The notes: a model not told the origin generated them from the sequence alone. 64,000 nt of DNA from Methanobacteriota archaeon (GCA_018650285.1 JABIGF010000006.1:1-64000); one strand, 5' to 3'; positions 33,686 to 43,252 are shown, counted from the stretch's first letter. Program-made: numbers and translations.

Positions 33686-35260
33686 TCAATTGAGTTCTTT
33701 TTGTTTCAAACTAGATTGGCCAATGAATAACGCCCCAACAGTGATTATTATTAGGATAAGAACTGAGATTAGAAGTGAGATAAATGGACTATTTGCAACA
33801 ACGCTTGGTGGGCTGTAAAAACCAGATAACGCGGCTTCACTCCCCCAATCCCCATTCATTCCAGCGATATTGATTAGGTAACTTTGGTCAGGATAGGCTA
33901 AACTTGAAGTACAATTAATGATTTCAATCCCCCAATGCGAAATAGACATCCAAGTTAGAGGAAAAGTTGGCGCACCTAGAGATATCATTGCCATAGCGAA
34001 TTCCCAAACACCAAGGCCTATTGCAATCCAGATTCCATATTTCGGACTTATCACTCCAAGGGTACAGAAAACCGTGCCATAGGCTAGCATCACCAACCAT
34101 GAGGCGAGCAACACACCTAGCCAAGCAGACAAATCATGGAAGCGGAATATCGATTCAGATGGGGCAAGGAATCCCGTGATGATAGCCGTTAATAGAATCA
34201 AGGCTGTTGAATAGGGCCATACTAAGGAGATGTAACCTAGTAAACGATATGCGAGAATTTCAGCTCTAGCAATCGGCTTCCCCATCAAGTAGTGAAGAGT
34301 CCCGTTTTCCATCTCATCTCTGACTAATCCTGTAGCAAGGAAGAGTGGCAAGAATATGCCAATAAGGAAACCAAATCCAATCTTTCCAAATCCAAGAACA
34401 AAAGCACGGTGAAGTGATTCTTTAAGGAATTCTTCATCATTTGGATCTTCATCCACATTGGTGTCCGCATTTATTCTATAGATTATTTTTGTTGTTGAAT
34501 TCATGGTGTAATGAACATTGCAATTTACTCTGTCTCCGTTGCTATCTTGGTTGCTTGGAAGTGAAAACGAATTTTGGTTTACCCAGCCCTCTCCTGTACA
34601 ATCTCCATCATCATCGTAACCTTGATTCCAATTGGTGTAATCATTATCCCAATCAATTCCGTCCTCATCAATCCATTTTTCTGCTGGATCTGGTGGGATT
34701 ATGTTGGGGTCGGGATGACTATTTTCATCCCAAGGGTCTGTATCATACATGAATTCTTGACCAGTTGGATATCCATCTCCATCCCAATCAGCAGAATCGC
34801 CATCATTGTCAACCGATTCAAATCCAGTTGCCATAGCCTCACCATAGAACATCAAAACCATGGCGACAAAAACCACACCAATGCCAAGAACTACCCACGT
34901 TGAATTTTTGGTGCGGTATTGGCGCAAAGTGAATTCAGTTACAGCAGTTGCTTTGCGGTCTAATTTACTCCAAACAGTGTTTGTCAATGGTCGAAATGCA
35001 ACTGCAGCAGTCGCTTGGACTCGTTGAAATTGTGCTACTGCGGCGCTAGCCGCTGCAGCCGGAGTACTTTGGATGGCTACAGGTTCCGGTTCTGGCGCCT
35101 GCATCATTTGTGCTTTATGAGCAGCCTCTACTTGTTGCTCAAATGTTTCAGGAATAATTGGCTCAGGAGAGGATTTTGCAGAACTTCCCATGAAATCAGT
35201 AGGGTCAAAATCCTCTGGCAAACCATCTGACTCAAGACTAGTATCGTCATCAGGCGTCAT
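33686..35260 (-). CDS. ABC-2 permease with Ca-binding-like extracellular insertion
   Basis: 524 residues. A Pro/Glu-rich cytosolic N-terminus (~115 residues) precedes a first helix (WVVLGIGVVFVAMVLMFYG). Next is a ~110-residue Asp-rich loop with DNDGDSADWDGDGYPTGQEF and DDDGDCTGEGW motifs, like EF-hand or thrombospondin type 3 calcium loops. The remaining helices include the ABC-2 hallmark RDEMENGTLHYLMGKPIARAEILAYRLLGY. Its ATG overlaps the stop of the ATPase gene upstream. It probably pairs with that ATPase to export or extract a substrate. The calcium role is inference. Confidence 0.8.
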   Translation of the reverse strand: MTPDDDTSLESDGLPEDFDPTDFMGSSAKSSPEPIIPETFEQQVEAAHKAQMMQAPEPEPVAIQSTPAAAASAAVAQFQRVQATAAVAFRPLTNTVWSKLDRKATAVTEFTLRQYRTKNSTWVVLGIGVVFVAMVLMFYGEAMATGFESVDNDGDSADWDGDGYPTGQEFMYDTDPWDENSHPDPNIIPPDPAEKWIDEDGIDWDNDYTNWNQGYDDDGDCTGEGWVNQNSFSLPSNQDSNGDRVNCNVHYTMNSTTKIIYRINADTNVDEDPNDEEFLKESLHRAFVLGFGKIGFGFLIGIFLPLFLATGLVRDEMENGTLHYLMGKPIARAEILAYRLLGYISLVWPYSTALILLTAIITGFLAPSESIFRFHDLSAWLGVLLASWLVMLAYGTVFCTLGVISPKYGIWIAIGLGVWEFAMAMISLGAPTFPLTWMSISHWGIEIINCTSSLAYPDQSYLINIAGMNGDWGSEAALSGFYSPPSVVANSPFISLLISVLILIIITVGALFIGQSSLKQKELN

Positions 35261-36246
35261 GCTTTCCCCTCCACTAAGTAGCCAAGTAATGATTCCAAGT
35301 TGTCATCAGGGTTCTCAATTCCAGTGACTCGCACTCCACTGTCAACACAAATGTTAGGCAGCGCCTGATGCACATTAGAGAGGTTATTTGTTTCAACAAC
35401 CAACTCATCTGCCTGAGGAAATCTAACGCCATATACATCTTCATGAGGTAAGAATGCCGCCGCTAATTTTCGCGGCTCATCAGTTCTCAACAAGATGCGA
35501 TGAGGATGTTTGTCAAGCAATTCTCGAATCGCATGGAGATTTCCAAGTGCGAGAAGTCGGCCATTGTGAAGAATGATGATTTGTTCAGTGATTCTCTCAA
35601 TTTCAGAAAGTATGTGACTACTTACAAGAACCGTTTTCCCCATCGCTCCTAACTCACGTACAACATTCATTATTGTAGTTCTAGCAAGTGGGTCACACCC
35701 AGCAAGCGGTTCATCAAGAATAATCAAATCTGGCTCATTAACTAAAGCGTGGGCAATTTTCACTCGCTGCCTCATTCCCTTGGAATACTTACCAATTTCT
35801 TTGTTTGCAACATCTGCTAGCCCCACGAAATCAAGTACATGCATCGCCTTCTCTTTTGCTTCATCTCTTGTGTAACCATAAAGCCGAGCTAAAGTTGCTA
35901 CGAAATCCAAACCTGTCATCCAGTCATACAGGTGTTCTGATTCAGAAACATAACCAATACGTGAATACGGTGCTGGATTCTTGAAAGGGTTTGTTCCAAA
36001 CAGGTGAACATTACCAGAACTTGGGCGCAAGCGTCCGACAATTAACTTGAATAGAGTAGATTTTCCGGCCCCATTTTCACCAAGAATTCCAGTGACACCA
36101 CCCTTTATTGCCAAACTGACATCATTCAAACCATTGATTGAGCCGTATGTTTTAGTGACATGGTCAAGCATGATGTGAGGAGCCTCTGGGATTGGGGCCC
36201 ACTCTTGATTTTCACCAGTTCCAACTTGTGATAGGTCAGGAATCAT
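35257..36246 (-). CDS. ABC transporter ATPase (ABC-2 type)
   Basis: 329 residues with Walker A GENGAGKST, signature YSKGMRQRV and Walker B LIILDEPLAGCD, then the switch His in SSHILSE. The C-terminal ~100 residues are the extension typical of ABC-2 exporter ATPases. It overlaps permease genes on both sides by four bases, so all are translationally coupled. Confidence 0.92.
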   Translation of the reverse strand: MIPDLSQVGTGENQEWAPIPEAPHIMLDHVTKTYGSINGLNDVSLAIKGGVTGILGENGAGKSTLFKLIVGRLRPSSGNVHLFGTNPFKNPAPYSRIGYVSESEHLYDWMTGLDFVATLARLYGYTRDEAKEKAMHVLDFVGLADVANKEIGKYSKGMRQRVKIAHALVNEPDLIILDEPLAGCDPLARTTIMNVVRELGAMGKTVLVSSHILSEIERITEQIIILHNGRLLALGNLHAIRELLDKHPHRILLRTDEPRKLAAAFLPHEDVYGVRFPQADELVVETNNLSNVHQALPNICVDSGVRVTGIENPDDNLESLLGYLVEGKA

Positions 36247-37436
36247 TCACGGGTCACCTCCAGTGATGAAACACGCATTGAAATAATATACAGCGAAACA
36301 GCGTTCATAGCTATCAGCATCACCAAACTCCACGATGCTGGGTGTTCGTAGGTGTGATTCAAGCCAAGCATCCATTGGCCAACATGAGCCAAACAATCGT
36401 ATGGTGAAATGAGATAGATTGCACTGCTGTCAAACAGGGCCCAAATCAAAAATGCAACTAATTTTGAGCCCAATATCAAACCGATAAATGCTACAGCAGG
36501 GAAGAATTTCCCCGAACTAACCGAGGATAAGCAGAGTCCGATACTTGTGTATGTGATGACAAGGAGAGTGCCAGCAATAAAAGCGCCAAGGAATAGAAGA
36601 CCGGTATCCATCACATACGACCATCCTTCTCCACCCACAAGAATTGCCCCGAGATAGTATGCTGATAGGGTAAAAAGTACAATTATAGTGAGTATTGCCG
36701 CCACTGAAATATACTTCATTGCTGCATAATCACGCCGGTTAATGGGTCTAGAAAAATAGAGGGCAGATGTGCCGTTTCTTCTATCTTCACTGATCATGCC
36801 GCCGATAATCAATGCCGTTACTATTGGATATGTACAAGCATTTCTAAACCAAAATGATAGGACATGCCCATAGAGATTCCCACGAGAAATTCCTGAAAGT
36901 CTTTCAATTGCTTCAGTACCAGATGCTGCTCCGACTGCAAGCATAATTAAATCACTAATAGACAGTAAAAGAACACCAAAAATTGTCAATTTTGTTATCA
37001 TTGGCCAAGGTTTGTGCCCCTTTGAAAAAAGACCGTAAATATGGTATCTAAATATTGCCCAATTGCGCACCCATCTGCTATTGAGTTCCCCTCTCCAAGG
37101 TGTGTAAATCTGGTGGAATATTGTGCCACCGGTTGCTTCTGCAGCAACTTGAGCAACTTGTGCTGTTGCTACTTCGTCACCATCGCCTGAATCAAAAGCG
37201 GCTTCCATACGCCCGCGGCCGGTGACTACACCGCCCTTTTCTCCCATGAATTCAGCATCTGCAACAACCGGCTCCTCTACTGCTACTACTGCTGGCAATT
37301 CCTCTTGTTCTTCAGGCTGGATAACTTCGGTTGGTATTTCTGCAGCAGGTTCAGCAACTAGTTCATCAAACAGCGATGTAGTTTCATCACTGTCGCCACC
37401 AAACAAATCATCAACCGATGGAATATCATCAGGCAT
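36243..37436 (-). CDS. ABC-2 permease with acidic N-terminus
   Basis: 397 residues. The first ~110 are acidic and low complexity, then six or more membrane helices. RRNGTSALYFSRPINRRDYAAMKYISVAAIL is the cytosolic loop characteristic of ABC-2 permeases. It starts on the last base of the upstream ATPase gene and overlaps the downstream one. It is the second permease of the four-gene system, so the transporter may be a heteromer. Confidence 0.85.
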   Translation of the reverse strand: MPDDIPSVDDLFGGDSDETTSLFDELVAEPAAEIPTEVIQPEEQEELPAVVAVEEPVVADAEFMGEKGGVVTGRGRMEAAFDSGDGDEVATAQVAQVAAEATGGTIFHQIYTPWRGELNSRWVRNWAIFRYHIYGLFSKGHKPWPMITKLTIFGVLLLSISDLIMLAVGAASGTEAIERLSGISRGNLYGHVLSFWFRNACTYPIVTALIIGGMISEDRRNGTSALYFSRPINRRDYAAMKYISVAAILTIIVLFTLSAYYLGAILVGGEGWSYVMDTGLLFLGAFIAGTLLVITYTSIGLCLSSVSSGKFFPAVAFIGLILGSKLVAFLIWALFDSSAIYLISPYDCLAHVGQWMLGLNHTYEHPASWSLVMLIAMNAVSLYIISMRVSSLEVTRE

Positions 37437-38437
37437 CAGAATTCACCTCCTGGTCGAGAAGGGGCTGGTGCGATAGAATTGATTGGAGGTTGACTTTGCA
37501 ATAAGTCAACTGAAGACTTCACACCATAGCCAAGACGATCCATGATTACAAGGAATAAATCTTCCAATGAAGGCTCATAGTCCTCCATTTTGCGAATTTG
37601 CACACCAGCTTTAGCAGCCAATTCAAGAACCAAGTCATAGGTTGTTTCATCTTGACGAACCACACGCATTACACGACCTGTGCGACGAGGTGTTAGGCCA
37701 GCATCATGCAACGCCCTTTCCATTTTTGAAGCACCTCCCCAAACCCAAATTTCGATTTCACGGTCAATGGCCTTCAAATCTTCAATTCGCCCTTGAGCGA
37801 TTAATTTTCCTTTGTGAATCATCACAATACGGTCACAGATGCGTTCAACATCCTCCATCAGATGGCTACTCATCAAAATTGAGCGTTCTCCCTTTTTTAC
37901 AACCTGGACCAAAGTGTCAAGCATAAAACCACGTGATTTTGCATCCAAACCATTTGTTGGCTCATCACAGATTAGCAATTCAGGGTCATGAATAATTGCA
38001 CAAGCCAACTTTGTTGCTTGACTCATTCCGGTGGAAAAACTAGAAATTTCTCTATAACGCTGGTCTCTTAGGCCGACATATTCGAGAACTAAGTGCGCTC
38101 TTCGCATTGCTTCTCCCGTATTCATACCAGTTAATTCACCACAATATTTGACTTGGTGGACAGCATCCATTTCAGGAGTTAAACAGTCATATTCTGGCAT
38201 GTAGCCAATTCTTTGACGAATACTATCTCCTTCAGTTCTGATATTGTAACCTAGGACACTCCCTTCACCCGATGTGAGTTGAATAAGCCCAAGCAATGTT
38301 TTGATGAGAGTGCTTTTGCCAGCCCCATTCGGGCCAAGAAGTCCTGTTGCGCCACTGTTGATATTCAGTGACATGCTGTCTAGCGCTACATGGGGGCCAT
38401 ACATTTTGGTCAGATTATCTGTCTCAATAATGGCCAT
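37436..38437 (-). CDS. ABC transporter ATPase (ABC-2 type), first gene of exporter operon
   Basis: 333 residues: Walker A GPNGAGKST, signature FSTGMSQATKL, Walker B LLICDEPTNGLD, switch SSHLMED. The start at 38437 (MAIIETDNLTKMYG) is preferred; the longer frame adds 16 residues of unlikely sequence and would run through a strong hairpin just upstream. It leads the ATPase-permease-ATPase-permease set. Confidence 0.92.
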   Translation of the reverse strand: MAIIETDNLTKMYGPHVALDSMSLNINSGATGLLGPNGAGKSTLIKTLLGLIQLTSGEGSVLGYNIRTEGDSIRQRIGYMPEYDCLTPEMDAVHQVKYCGELTGMNTGEAMRRAHLVLEYVGLRDQRYREISSFSTGMSQATKLACAIIHDPELLICDEPTNGLDAKSRGFMLDTLVQVVKKGERSILMSSHLMEDVERICDRIVMIHKGKLIAQGRIEDLKAIDREIEIWVWGGASKMERALHDAGLTPRRTGRVMRVVRQDETTYDLVLELAAKAGVQIRKMEDYEPSLEDLFLVIMDRLGYGVKSSVDLLQSQPPINSIAPAPSRPGGEF

Positions 38438-38447
38438 GAATTCAACC

Positions 38448-38466
38448 CCCCTCACTATGTGAGGGG
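38448..38466 (-). promoter_or_regulatory. Strong leader hairpin of the ABC-2 operon
   Basis: CCCCTCAC-TAT-GTGAGGGG forms a perfect 8-bp stem with a three-base loop, ending 10 bases before the operon's first ATG. In RNA its 3' arm is GUGAGGGG, so a ribosome site could be sequestered. Regulation by this element is inference. Confidence 0.5.
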
Positions 38467-38545
38467 AAGTGAGCCCTTGAATCAATCCCCTGAAAGAACA
38501 TGGCTGTGATTGCGCCTTATTGCTCTATTTGGGTTAATAATTGAA

Positions 38546-39568
38546 TTACTGAGGGCTGAAATCAAGCAATACTTTACCTCGATTATTCCTATCGTGGATA
38601 TATTGCTGTGCTGAGGCTACTTCTTCGAAACGGAATACCTTGTCAACAAATGGTTCAACAATACCTTCAGATAACATTTGACCTAATTCTATCATCTGTT
38701 TACGAAGAATCTCTTCATCTTTCCAAGTGCCCATGTGTACTCCAAACACTGATTTGTTTGAAGTCATCATTTTGAATGGATTAAATTTAGGCGTAGTGAA
38801 CATCATTTTCGCAGCAGTTAGCATTGAACGTTTACTTCCCTTTACAGCAGCAGAACCTCCAAAGCAGTATAATCTCCCACCCGAACAAAGTGCTTTGTAG
38901 GAACGCATCATGTGTTTCCCACCCACTGGATCTAAAGCGTGATGGACGCCCTCTCCATTTGTTTCATTCTTGCAAACTTCAACAAAATCCTCTTTTTCTC
39001 GGTTGATAAAACGCATCCCCAATGAGCGAACAAATTCTTCTTTGCTAGCAGATGCAGTGCCAAACACTTGAGATGCGCCAAACGCCTTTGCTAACTGTCC
39101 AGTAGCAACTCCTACTCCACCAGCTGCATGATGAACAAGTATTGATTCACCAGAATTAAAATTGCCAAGATACCTTAGCATATGGTGGGCTGTCAGATAA
39201 TTTACCGGTAAAGCAGCAGCAGCGTCAAATGAAATATTATCTGGAAGAGGGAAACAACGATTTGCCAATACTACGATTTTTTCAGAATATCCACCGATTC
39301 CACATAGCCCTACAACTCTGTCCCCTATCGATAGTTGAGTTACTCCCTCTCCAAGCATTCTAACAATTCCTGATACTTCGTATCCTGGAGTAAATGGAAA
39401 AGGTGGGACTGGAGAATACAAACCCTGCCTCATCATTAAATCTGCAAAGTTAATTCCAGCACGATGTACCTCAAGAAGGACTTCTCCGGCTTTTGGTTCA
39501 GGGGATTGCTCTTCAACAATAGAAATAGCATCCATGCCTCCCTTTTTGGTGTAAACAACTCGGCGCAT
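38546..39568 (-). CDS. Zinc-free medium-chain dehydrogenase/quinone oxidoreductase
   Basis: 340 residues of the MDR superfamily, quinone-oxidoreductase or VAT-1-like branch. It has an N-terminal GroES-like domain (GEVLLEVHRAGINFADLMMRQGLY, PFTPGYEVSGIV) and a Rossmann domain with HHAAGGVGVATGQLAKAFGA (about 145-165) for NADPH. The structural and catalytic zinc ligands of alcohol dehydrogenases are absent. Substrate unknown. It lies 15 bases downstream of tgtA. Confidence 0.87.
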   Translation of the reverse strand: MRRVVYTKKGGMDAISIVEEQSPEPKAGEVLLEVHRAGINFADLMMRQGLYSPVPPFPFTPGYEVSGIVRMLGEGVTQLSIGDRVVGLCGIGGYSEKIVVLANRCFPLPDNISFDAAAALPVNYLTAHHMLRYLGNFNSGESILVHHAAGGVGVATGQLAKAFGASQVFGTASASKEEFVRSLGMRFINREKEDFVEVCKNETNGEGVHHALDPVGGKHMMRSYKALCSGGRLYCFGGSAAVKGSKRSMLTAAKMMFTTPKFNPFKMMTSNKSVFGVHMGTWKDEEILRKQMIELGQMLSEGIVEPFVDKVFRFEEVASAQQYIHDRNNRGKVLLDFSPQ

Positions 39569-39583
39569 ATTATCTCCTCAATA

Positions 39584-41719
39584 TTATTGGTCAGTATCCT
39601 CAATTAGAGTGACACCACCACGCACTTTAACTGCAATTCCTTTGCAAAAAGAGAGTAATTCTCTTGGTCCACATTGAGAAATTCCGTGCGCTAAGAGGTC
39701 ACCAACTTCATTGATTATCAAACAAGGCATACCGGATTTTAACAAACCTTTCTGGCCAACAATGAATCCGTGCATTACATTTCTTCCGTCTCTAACAAAT
39801 GGTTCAGCATCGCTATCCAATACGACTAGAGGCAATCCTTCTTGTTCCGAATGACTATTCATCATCTCATATATCCACTTCGCACCATCTGTTGTTAGGC
39901 TTAAACCGCCATCAGTTAGACGTTGACTAAAGAGATGAACATCATTGAGAAGAACATTGTTGACTCGACGTGTACGGCTCATAATAAATGTCAAATCATT
40001 TGCTATAGAGTGAGTGACTTCGTAGTCAAGGCCGGTGAAAAGTGAAATTTTATCACATATCGCAAAGCGCTGATGGTGGCTCTTTACATCACCACGACGC
40101 CCTTCGCCTGCGGGTTTTGGTTCACCAATTAATTCCTCCAATCTTTCAAGTAGAAGTTCATCTTCAAAATCAAGATTATGCAATAGAATCTTTTCCATAT
40201 AATTGTCAAATAATTGCTCAGTCAACATTGAAACATATTCCTCAATTTCAGCTTCATCAATGAAATCAGGGAGAATCGCATCCCACAATCCATCGGGGCC
40301 AAGAATATGAGCAAACGGATTCAAGTCTTCCAACTGGAATGGAATCAATCCAATTGGCGTGTATATCACGGGGATTACTTGTGGCCAATCTCTAACTATT
40401 TTTGAAATGAGGCTACCGGCACTTTCTCTCCAAGGCCCAGTATTTCGATGCAGTACCACGACTACTCGTTGTTCCAAGGGAATATTATTGCCTAAATGGT
40501 CAACGGGAGGAGGGGTCCAATTTAACCAGTGACCAGCGTGAATAATACGTGGATGTGACATCATATCAGTTGACCAACGTACTCCACCTTGACGGCATGG
40601 ATGTGTATTGAGGATGAGATCATCGGGCATGTTATCGTATAGCCAAAGAGTTGCTTCGCGCAATTCAGGATTACAATGGCTGCGTTCCTCAACCAAATTC
40701 CAAATTGTGCCATTGCGTATCGCTTCGCGGCAACGGGCTAATTCTGCAGCCGTTACATGCAAGTTGTGGCGTGCTAAAAGTTCTATTTTTGCATCCTTTT
40801 CTAATTTTCTAACCTCTTCAGGAGTATTTCCAAATAGTGCAGGTGATAGATGAGGCCACTCAATTAATTCAGCCAATTTGACAGTTCCTGTTGGAGTGAG
40901 TAATCGGTCATCTTTTGCGAACAATGCGTAAGCAGCAGAATCAAACAAATCAACACCAAGTGCCACACATATTGGGAAAAGAAGAGGGTGCCCGCAACCA
41001 AACAAATGTACTGGCCTTTCTGGAGTAAGTCCGGCCTTACTTGCAACAATGAGTTCTATTAACTCACGATATCTTTGGTTCTCCATGATTGGTACAATGC
41101 CGCCAATTGGATGTACTGAGAAATCCATTCCACTCATCATCTGAGCAGAATCAAAACGCAAATCAGCATGAGTGCCACCTTGTATTGGGCCATTCAGCAA
41201 TGTCTTACCAGCCGCTTCTAAGGCGGCTGGTCCGCGGGCAGCAGTAACTGCAACCGCATCCTCCAATTCTTCACGACTCATATCAGGCCGACCAAAAACA
41301 TCCATCATTGTTGCAATGTCTACGCCAATATCTCGTTGAAATTCAACAACTTCTACTTCACCGACTTCAACATCACCATACACATATTGTTGGAAAACAC
41401 CAGAATCAGTCATTACTACGCCAGGGTAATTGAGAAGTTTGTGGACACCTTCATCAAGTGCTTTAGCCTTGAGTTCTTCACCTTTCCAAATGATGTACGA
41501 GTTAGTAATTAGTGCTTCAAATCCCATGTTCCACATTTCACTAGGAAGGATTGCCTGAATGTTTGGATTTACCACTGGTAGCAGAGTTGGTGTCTTTAAT
41601 TTGTGAGTGTTTGTGTGAAACAGACCAAGACGAGCCCACCCGTCGCTTGTCTTGACTTCGAATTTACCATGGTCGCCGTCGCGGCACGGTTCAGCCTCAC
41701 GCTTCGAATCATTAGCCAT
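39584..41719 (-). CDS. tgtA: Archaeosine tRNA-guanine transglycosylase lacking the zinc-site cysteines
   Basis: Replaces G15 of tRNA with preQ0 on the way to archaeosine. It has the 711-residue full archaeal length: catalytic TIM barrel (1-~350), middle domains, and a C-terminal PUA domain (about 635-705). Active-site Asp105 (MTDSGVFQ) and the nucleophile Asp260 (DLFDSAAY) are present. In archaeal TgtA the zinc site is PCSCPVC before TPEEL, plus a later His. Here the aligned segment is PHLSPALF before NTPEEV, so all three cysteines are replaced (His290, Ser292, Leu295) while His318 remains. Fold and catalytic residues otherwise look normal. Confidence 0.92.
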   Translation of the reverse strand: MANDSKREAEPCRDGDHGKFEVKTSDGWARLGLFHTNTHKLKTPTLLPVVNPNIQAILPSEMWNMGFEALITNSYIIWKGEELKAKALDEGVHKLLNYPGVVMTDSGVFQQYVYGDVEVGEVEVVEFQRDIGVDIATMMDVFGRPDMSREELEDAVAVTAARGPAALEAAGKTLLNGPIQGGTHADLRFDSAQMMSGMDFSVHPIGGIVPIMENQRYRELIELIVASKAGLTPERPVHLFGCGHPLLFPICVALGVDLFDSAAYALFAKDDRLLTPTGTVKLAELIEWPHLSPALFGNTPEEVRKLEKDAKIELLARHNLHVTAAELARCREAIRNGTIWNLVEERSHCNPELREATLWLYDNMPDDLILNTHPCRQGGVRWSTDMMSHPRIIHAGHWLNWTPPPVDHLGNNIPLEQRVVVVLHRNTGPWRESAGSLISKIVRDWPQVIPVIYTPIGLIPFQLEDLNPFAHILGPDGLWDAILPDFIDEAEIEEYVSMLTEQLFDNYMEKILLHNLDFEDELLLERLEELIGEPKPAGEGRRGDVKSHHQRFAICDKISLFTGLDYEVTHSIANDLTFIMSRTRRVNNVLLNDVHLFSQRLTDGGLSLTTDGAKWIYEMMNSHSEQEGLPLVVLDSDAEPFVRDGRNVMHGFIVGQKGLLKSGMPCLIINEVGDLLAHGISQCGPRELLSFCKGIAVKVRGGVTLIEDTDQ

Positions 41720-41793
41720 CGCCCTGCCTCCATTCTCGCCGGACCGCTTCTTCCTTTTGTTGCCACCGGCTCACAAAGTAATGTTGATTTTCA

Positions 41794-42177
41794 CTAATTA
41801 TCGGATGGTGGGTCATTATGGCCATCTTCACTATGGCTAGATTTGTAGCCGCTCCATTCGGGATTAACTGAATCGTAGCAATCTCCATCTTGGCGATCAA
41901 TCAATCCATCGTTGTCATTGTCATTTCCATCGCCACAATTTCCATCATTGCCAAAAATACCACCAGAACCGTCACCAGAACCATCTCCTGAGAGCATGAA
42001 CCAAGAGCCGACAGAAGCGACAATAACCATCATTCCTATTGCTGTCCAAGCAGCTGTGCCCCACCCCTCCTGTTTGTGGACGACTTCAACAGTTACCTTG
42101 CGACTCAAGCCATCGGAGGCTGTTTCTGTAGTAGCGTCTGAAATTGCAGACTGTGCCGTCTCATCAACTGCCATCAA
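41794..42177 (-). CDS. Single-helix membrane protein with Asp-rich Ca-loop-like tail
   Basis: 127 residues: a cytosolic N-terminal ~40, one membrane helix (TAAWTAIGMMVIVASVGSWFML), then a Gly/Asp-rich external tail with CGDGNDNDNDGLIDRQDGDC, which resembles a disulfide-bounded calcium loop. No family recognised. It lies between tgtA and the 110-residue gene, all leftward. Confidence 0.55.
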   Translation of the reverse strand: MMAVDETAQSAISDATTETASDGLSRKVTVEVVHKQEGWGTAAWTAIGMMVIVASVGSWFMLSGDGSGDGSGGIFGNDGNCGDGNDNDNDGLIDRQDGDCYDSVNPEWSGYKSSHSEDGHNDPPSDN

Positions 42178-42222
42178 TGTTGCAACAACGCTACCTAAAT
42201 ATCAACCCGCCTACAAATTCTT

Positions 42223-42555
42223 TCAAATTTCATAGCGAAGAAGATGAATTGATGATTTCTCGAGGCGCTCAATAAGTTCTGATTCTATTTCACGACTATT
42301 TGGTGTTGCAATAATTTTGATTAATCGACCAGCCGCATTATCATTAACCAATGAAATCAGATTTTCACTCATTGTCATCTGATGTGCAGTGATTAGAACT
42401 GCGGCATCGTGGCCACTCCCAGAAATATGCACAATCCAATCGTCAAATGGTGGGAGCGGGTGCCAGCGTAATTCGTATCCTAAAGGCAGACCAAAATCAG
42501 CCGCTTCTAGAGATTCTTCCAAAGCAGCATGCCACGGACTAGGTTTGGCTGGCAT
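42223..42555 (-). CDS. Small conserved-looking protein, unknown
   Basis: 110 residues, mixed alpha/beta, no membrane segment or cysteine motif. It starts eight bases after the Nfu-type gene, so the two are probably co-transcribed; a link to Fe-S assembly is possible only by context. Confidence 0.5.
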   Translation of the reverse strand: MPAKPSPWHAALEESLEAADFGLPLGYELRWHPLPPFDDWIVHISGSGHDAAVLITAHQMTMSENLISLVNDNAAGRLIKIIATPNSREIESELIERLEKSSIHLLRYEI

Positions 42556-42563
42556 CTAATCCC

Positions 42564-43037
42564 TCAAACGAAAGTCACATTCCCATGTTTCTCAAGAAAT
42601 TCTCGAATCAATTCATCATATGATTCTAGCATTGAGGCAGTGAATGTCACGCGAACAACCTCTGAATCAGCCAATAGGTCATTTTGTATTGCTTCAAGTG
42701 TACCAGGTGCTGCCCCGCATGCAACACAAGCTCCATCTAAATTCAATTGCAAGTCAACGCCTGAACTGCCATCTGTTCGTTCAACGATTTGGCCTTGGTC
42801 AACCACAACTCCGCCGCCATGGCCAATCAATGCCGCCCGAACTTCACCAAGTCGAACCATAATTGCTCCAATCAAATCAGAGCCGCCACCCGCAGCAACG
42901 AGTTTGACTAGTGAAAGAGACGTGAGGCGCTCCTCTTCTTCGGGGTTAGCGAATTCTGAAATTCGCAAGTTTGCTTCTTCCGTCATGCTTGATGCCACTT
43001 CAGTAGCATACATGTCAGCAAGGTCATCCTCTGCCAT
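42564..43037 (-). CDS. NifU C-terminal-like (Nfu) Fe-S scaffold protein
   Basis: 157 residues from the chosen start. The C-terminal ~90 match the Nfu domain: VDLQLNLDGACVACGAAPGTLEAIQNDLL has the CxxC that binds a bridging cluster. The upstream part (EEANLRISEF..., VRLGEVRAALIGHGGGVVVDQG) is less conserved. The frame is open to 43130 with several Met codons, so the start is uncertain. It is transcribed away from the SUF operon, sharing its upstream region, which fits a role in cluster transfer. Confidence 0.8.
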   Translation of the reverse strand: MAEDDLADMYATEVASSMTEEANLRISEFANPEEEERLTSLSLVKLVAAGGGSDLIGAIMVRLGEVRAALIGHGGGVVVDQGQIVERTDGSSGVDLQLNLDGACVACGAAPGTLEAIQNDLLADSEVVRVTFTASMLESYDELIREFLEKHGNVTFV

Positions 43038-43252
43038 CAGGTTGGCGAACTGCTGGTCACCTTTGACACATTGCATAGATGAATCAATACGATACATATT
43101 GATTGATAATGGAAAATAAATTTGAAGCATGGATTATGCCGAAGGTGTTCGGTTAGAGTCTAATGGCTAACCGCCTTGCCCCAATGACTAGAGAAAGGCA
43201 CACACGCCTTGATAAGGGCAGGGCGAACCAAGCGAAATAAGGAGGCCACCTG

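Noticed and set aside
42529-43119. 196-residue rightward ORF
   Set aside because: Ser/Thr/Pro-rich antisense shadow of the Nfu-type gene, whose CxxC domain is clearly real.
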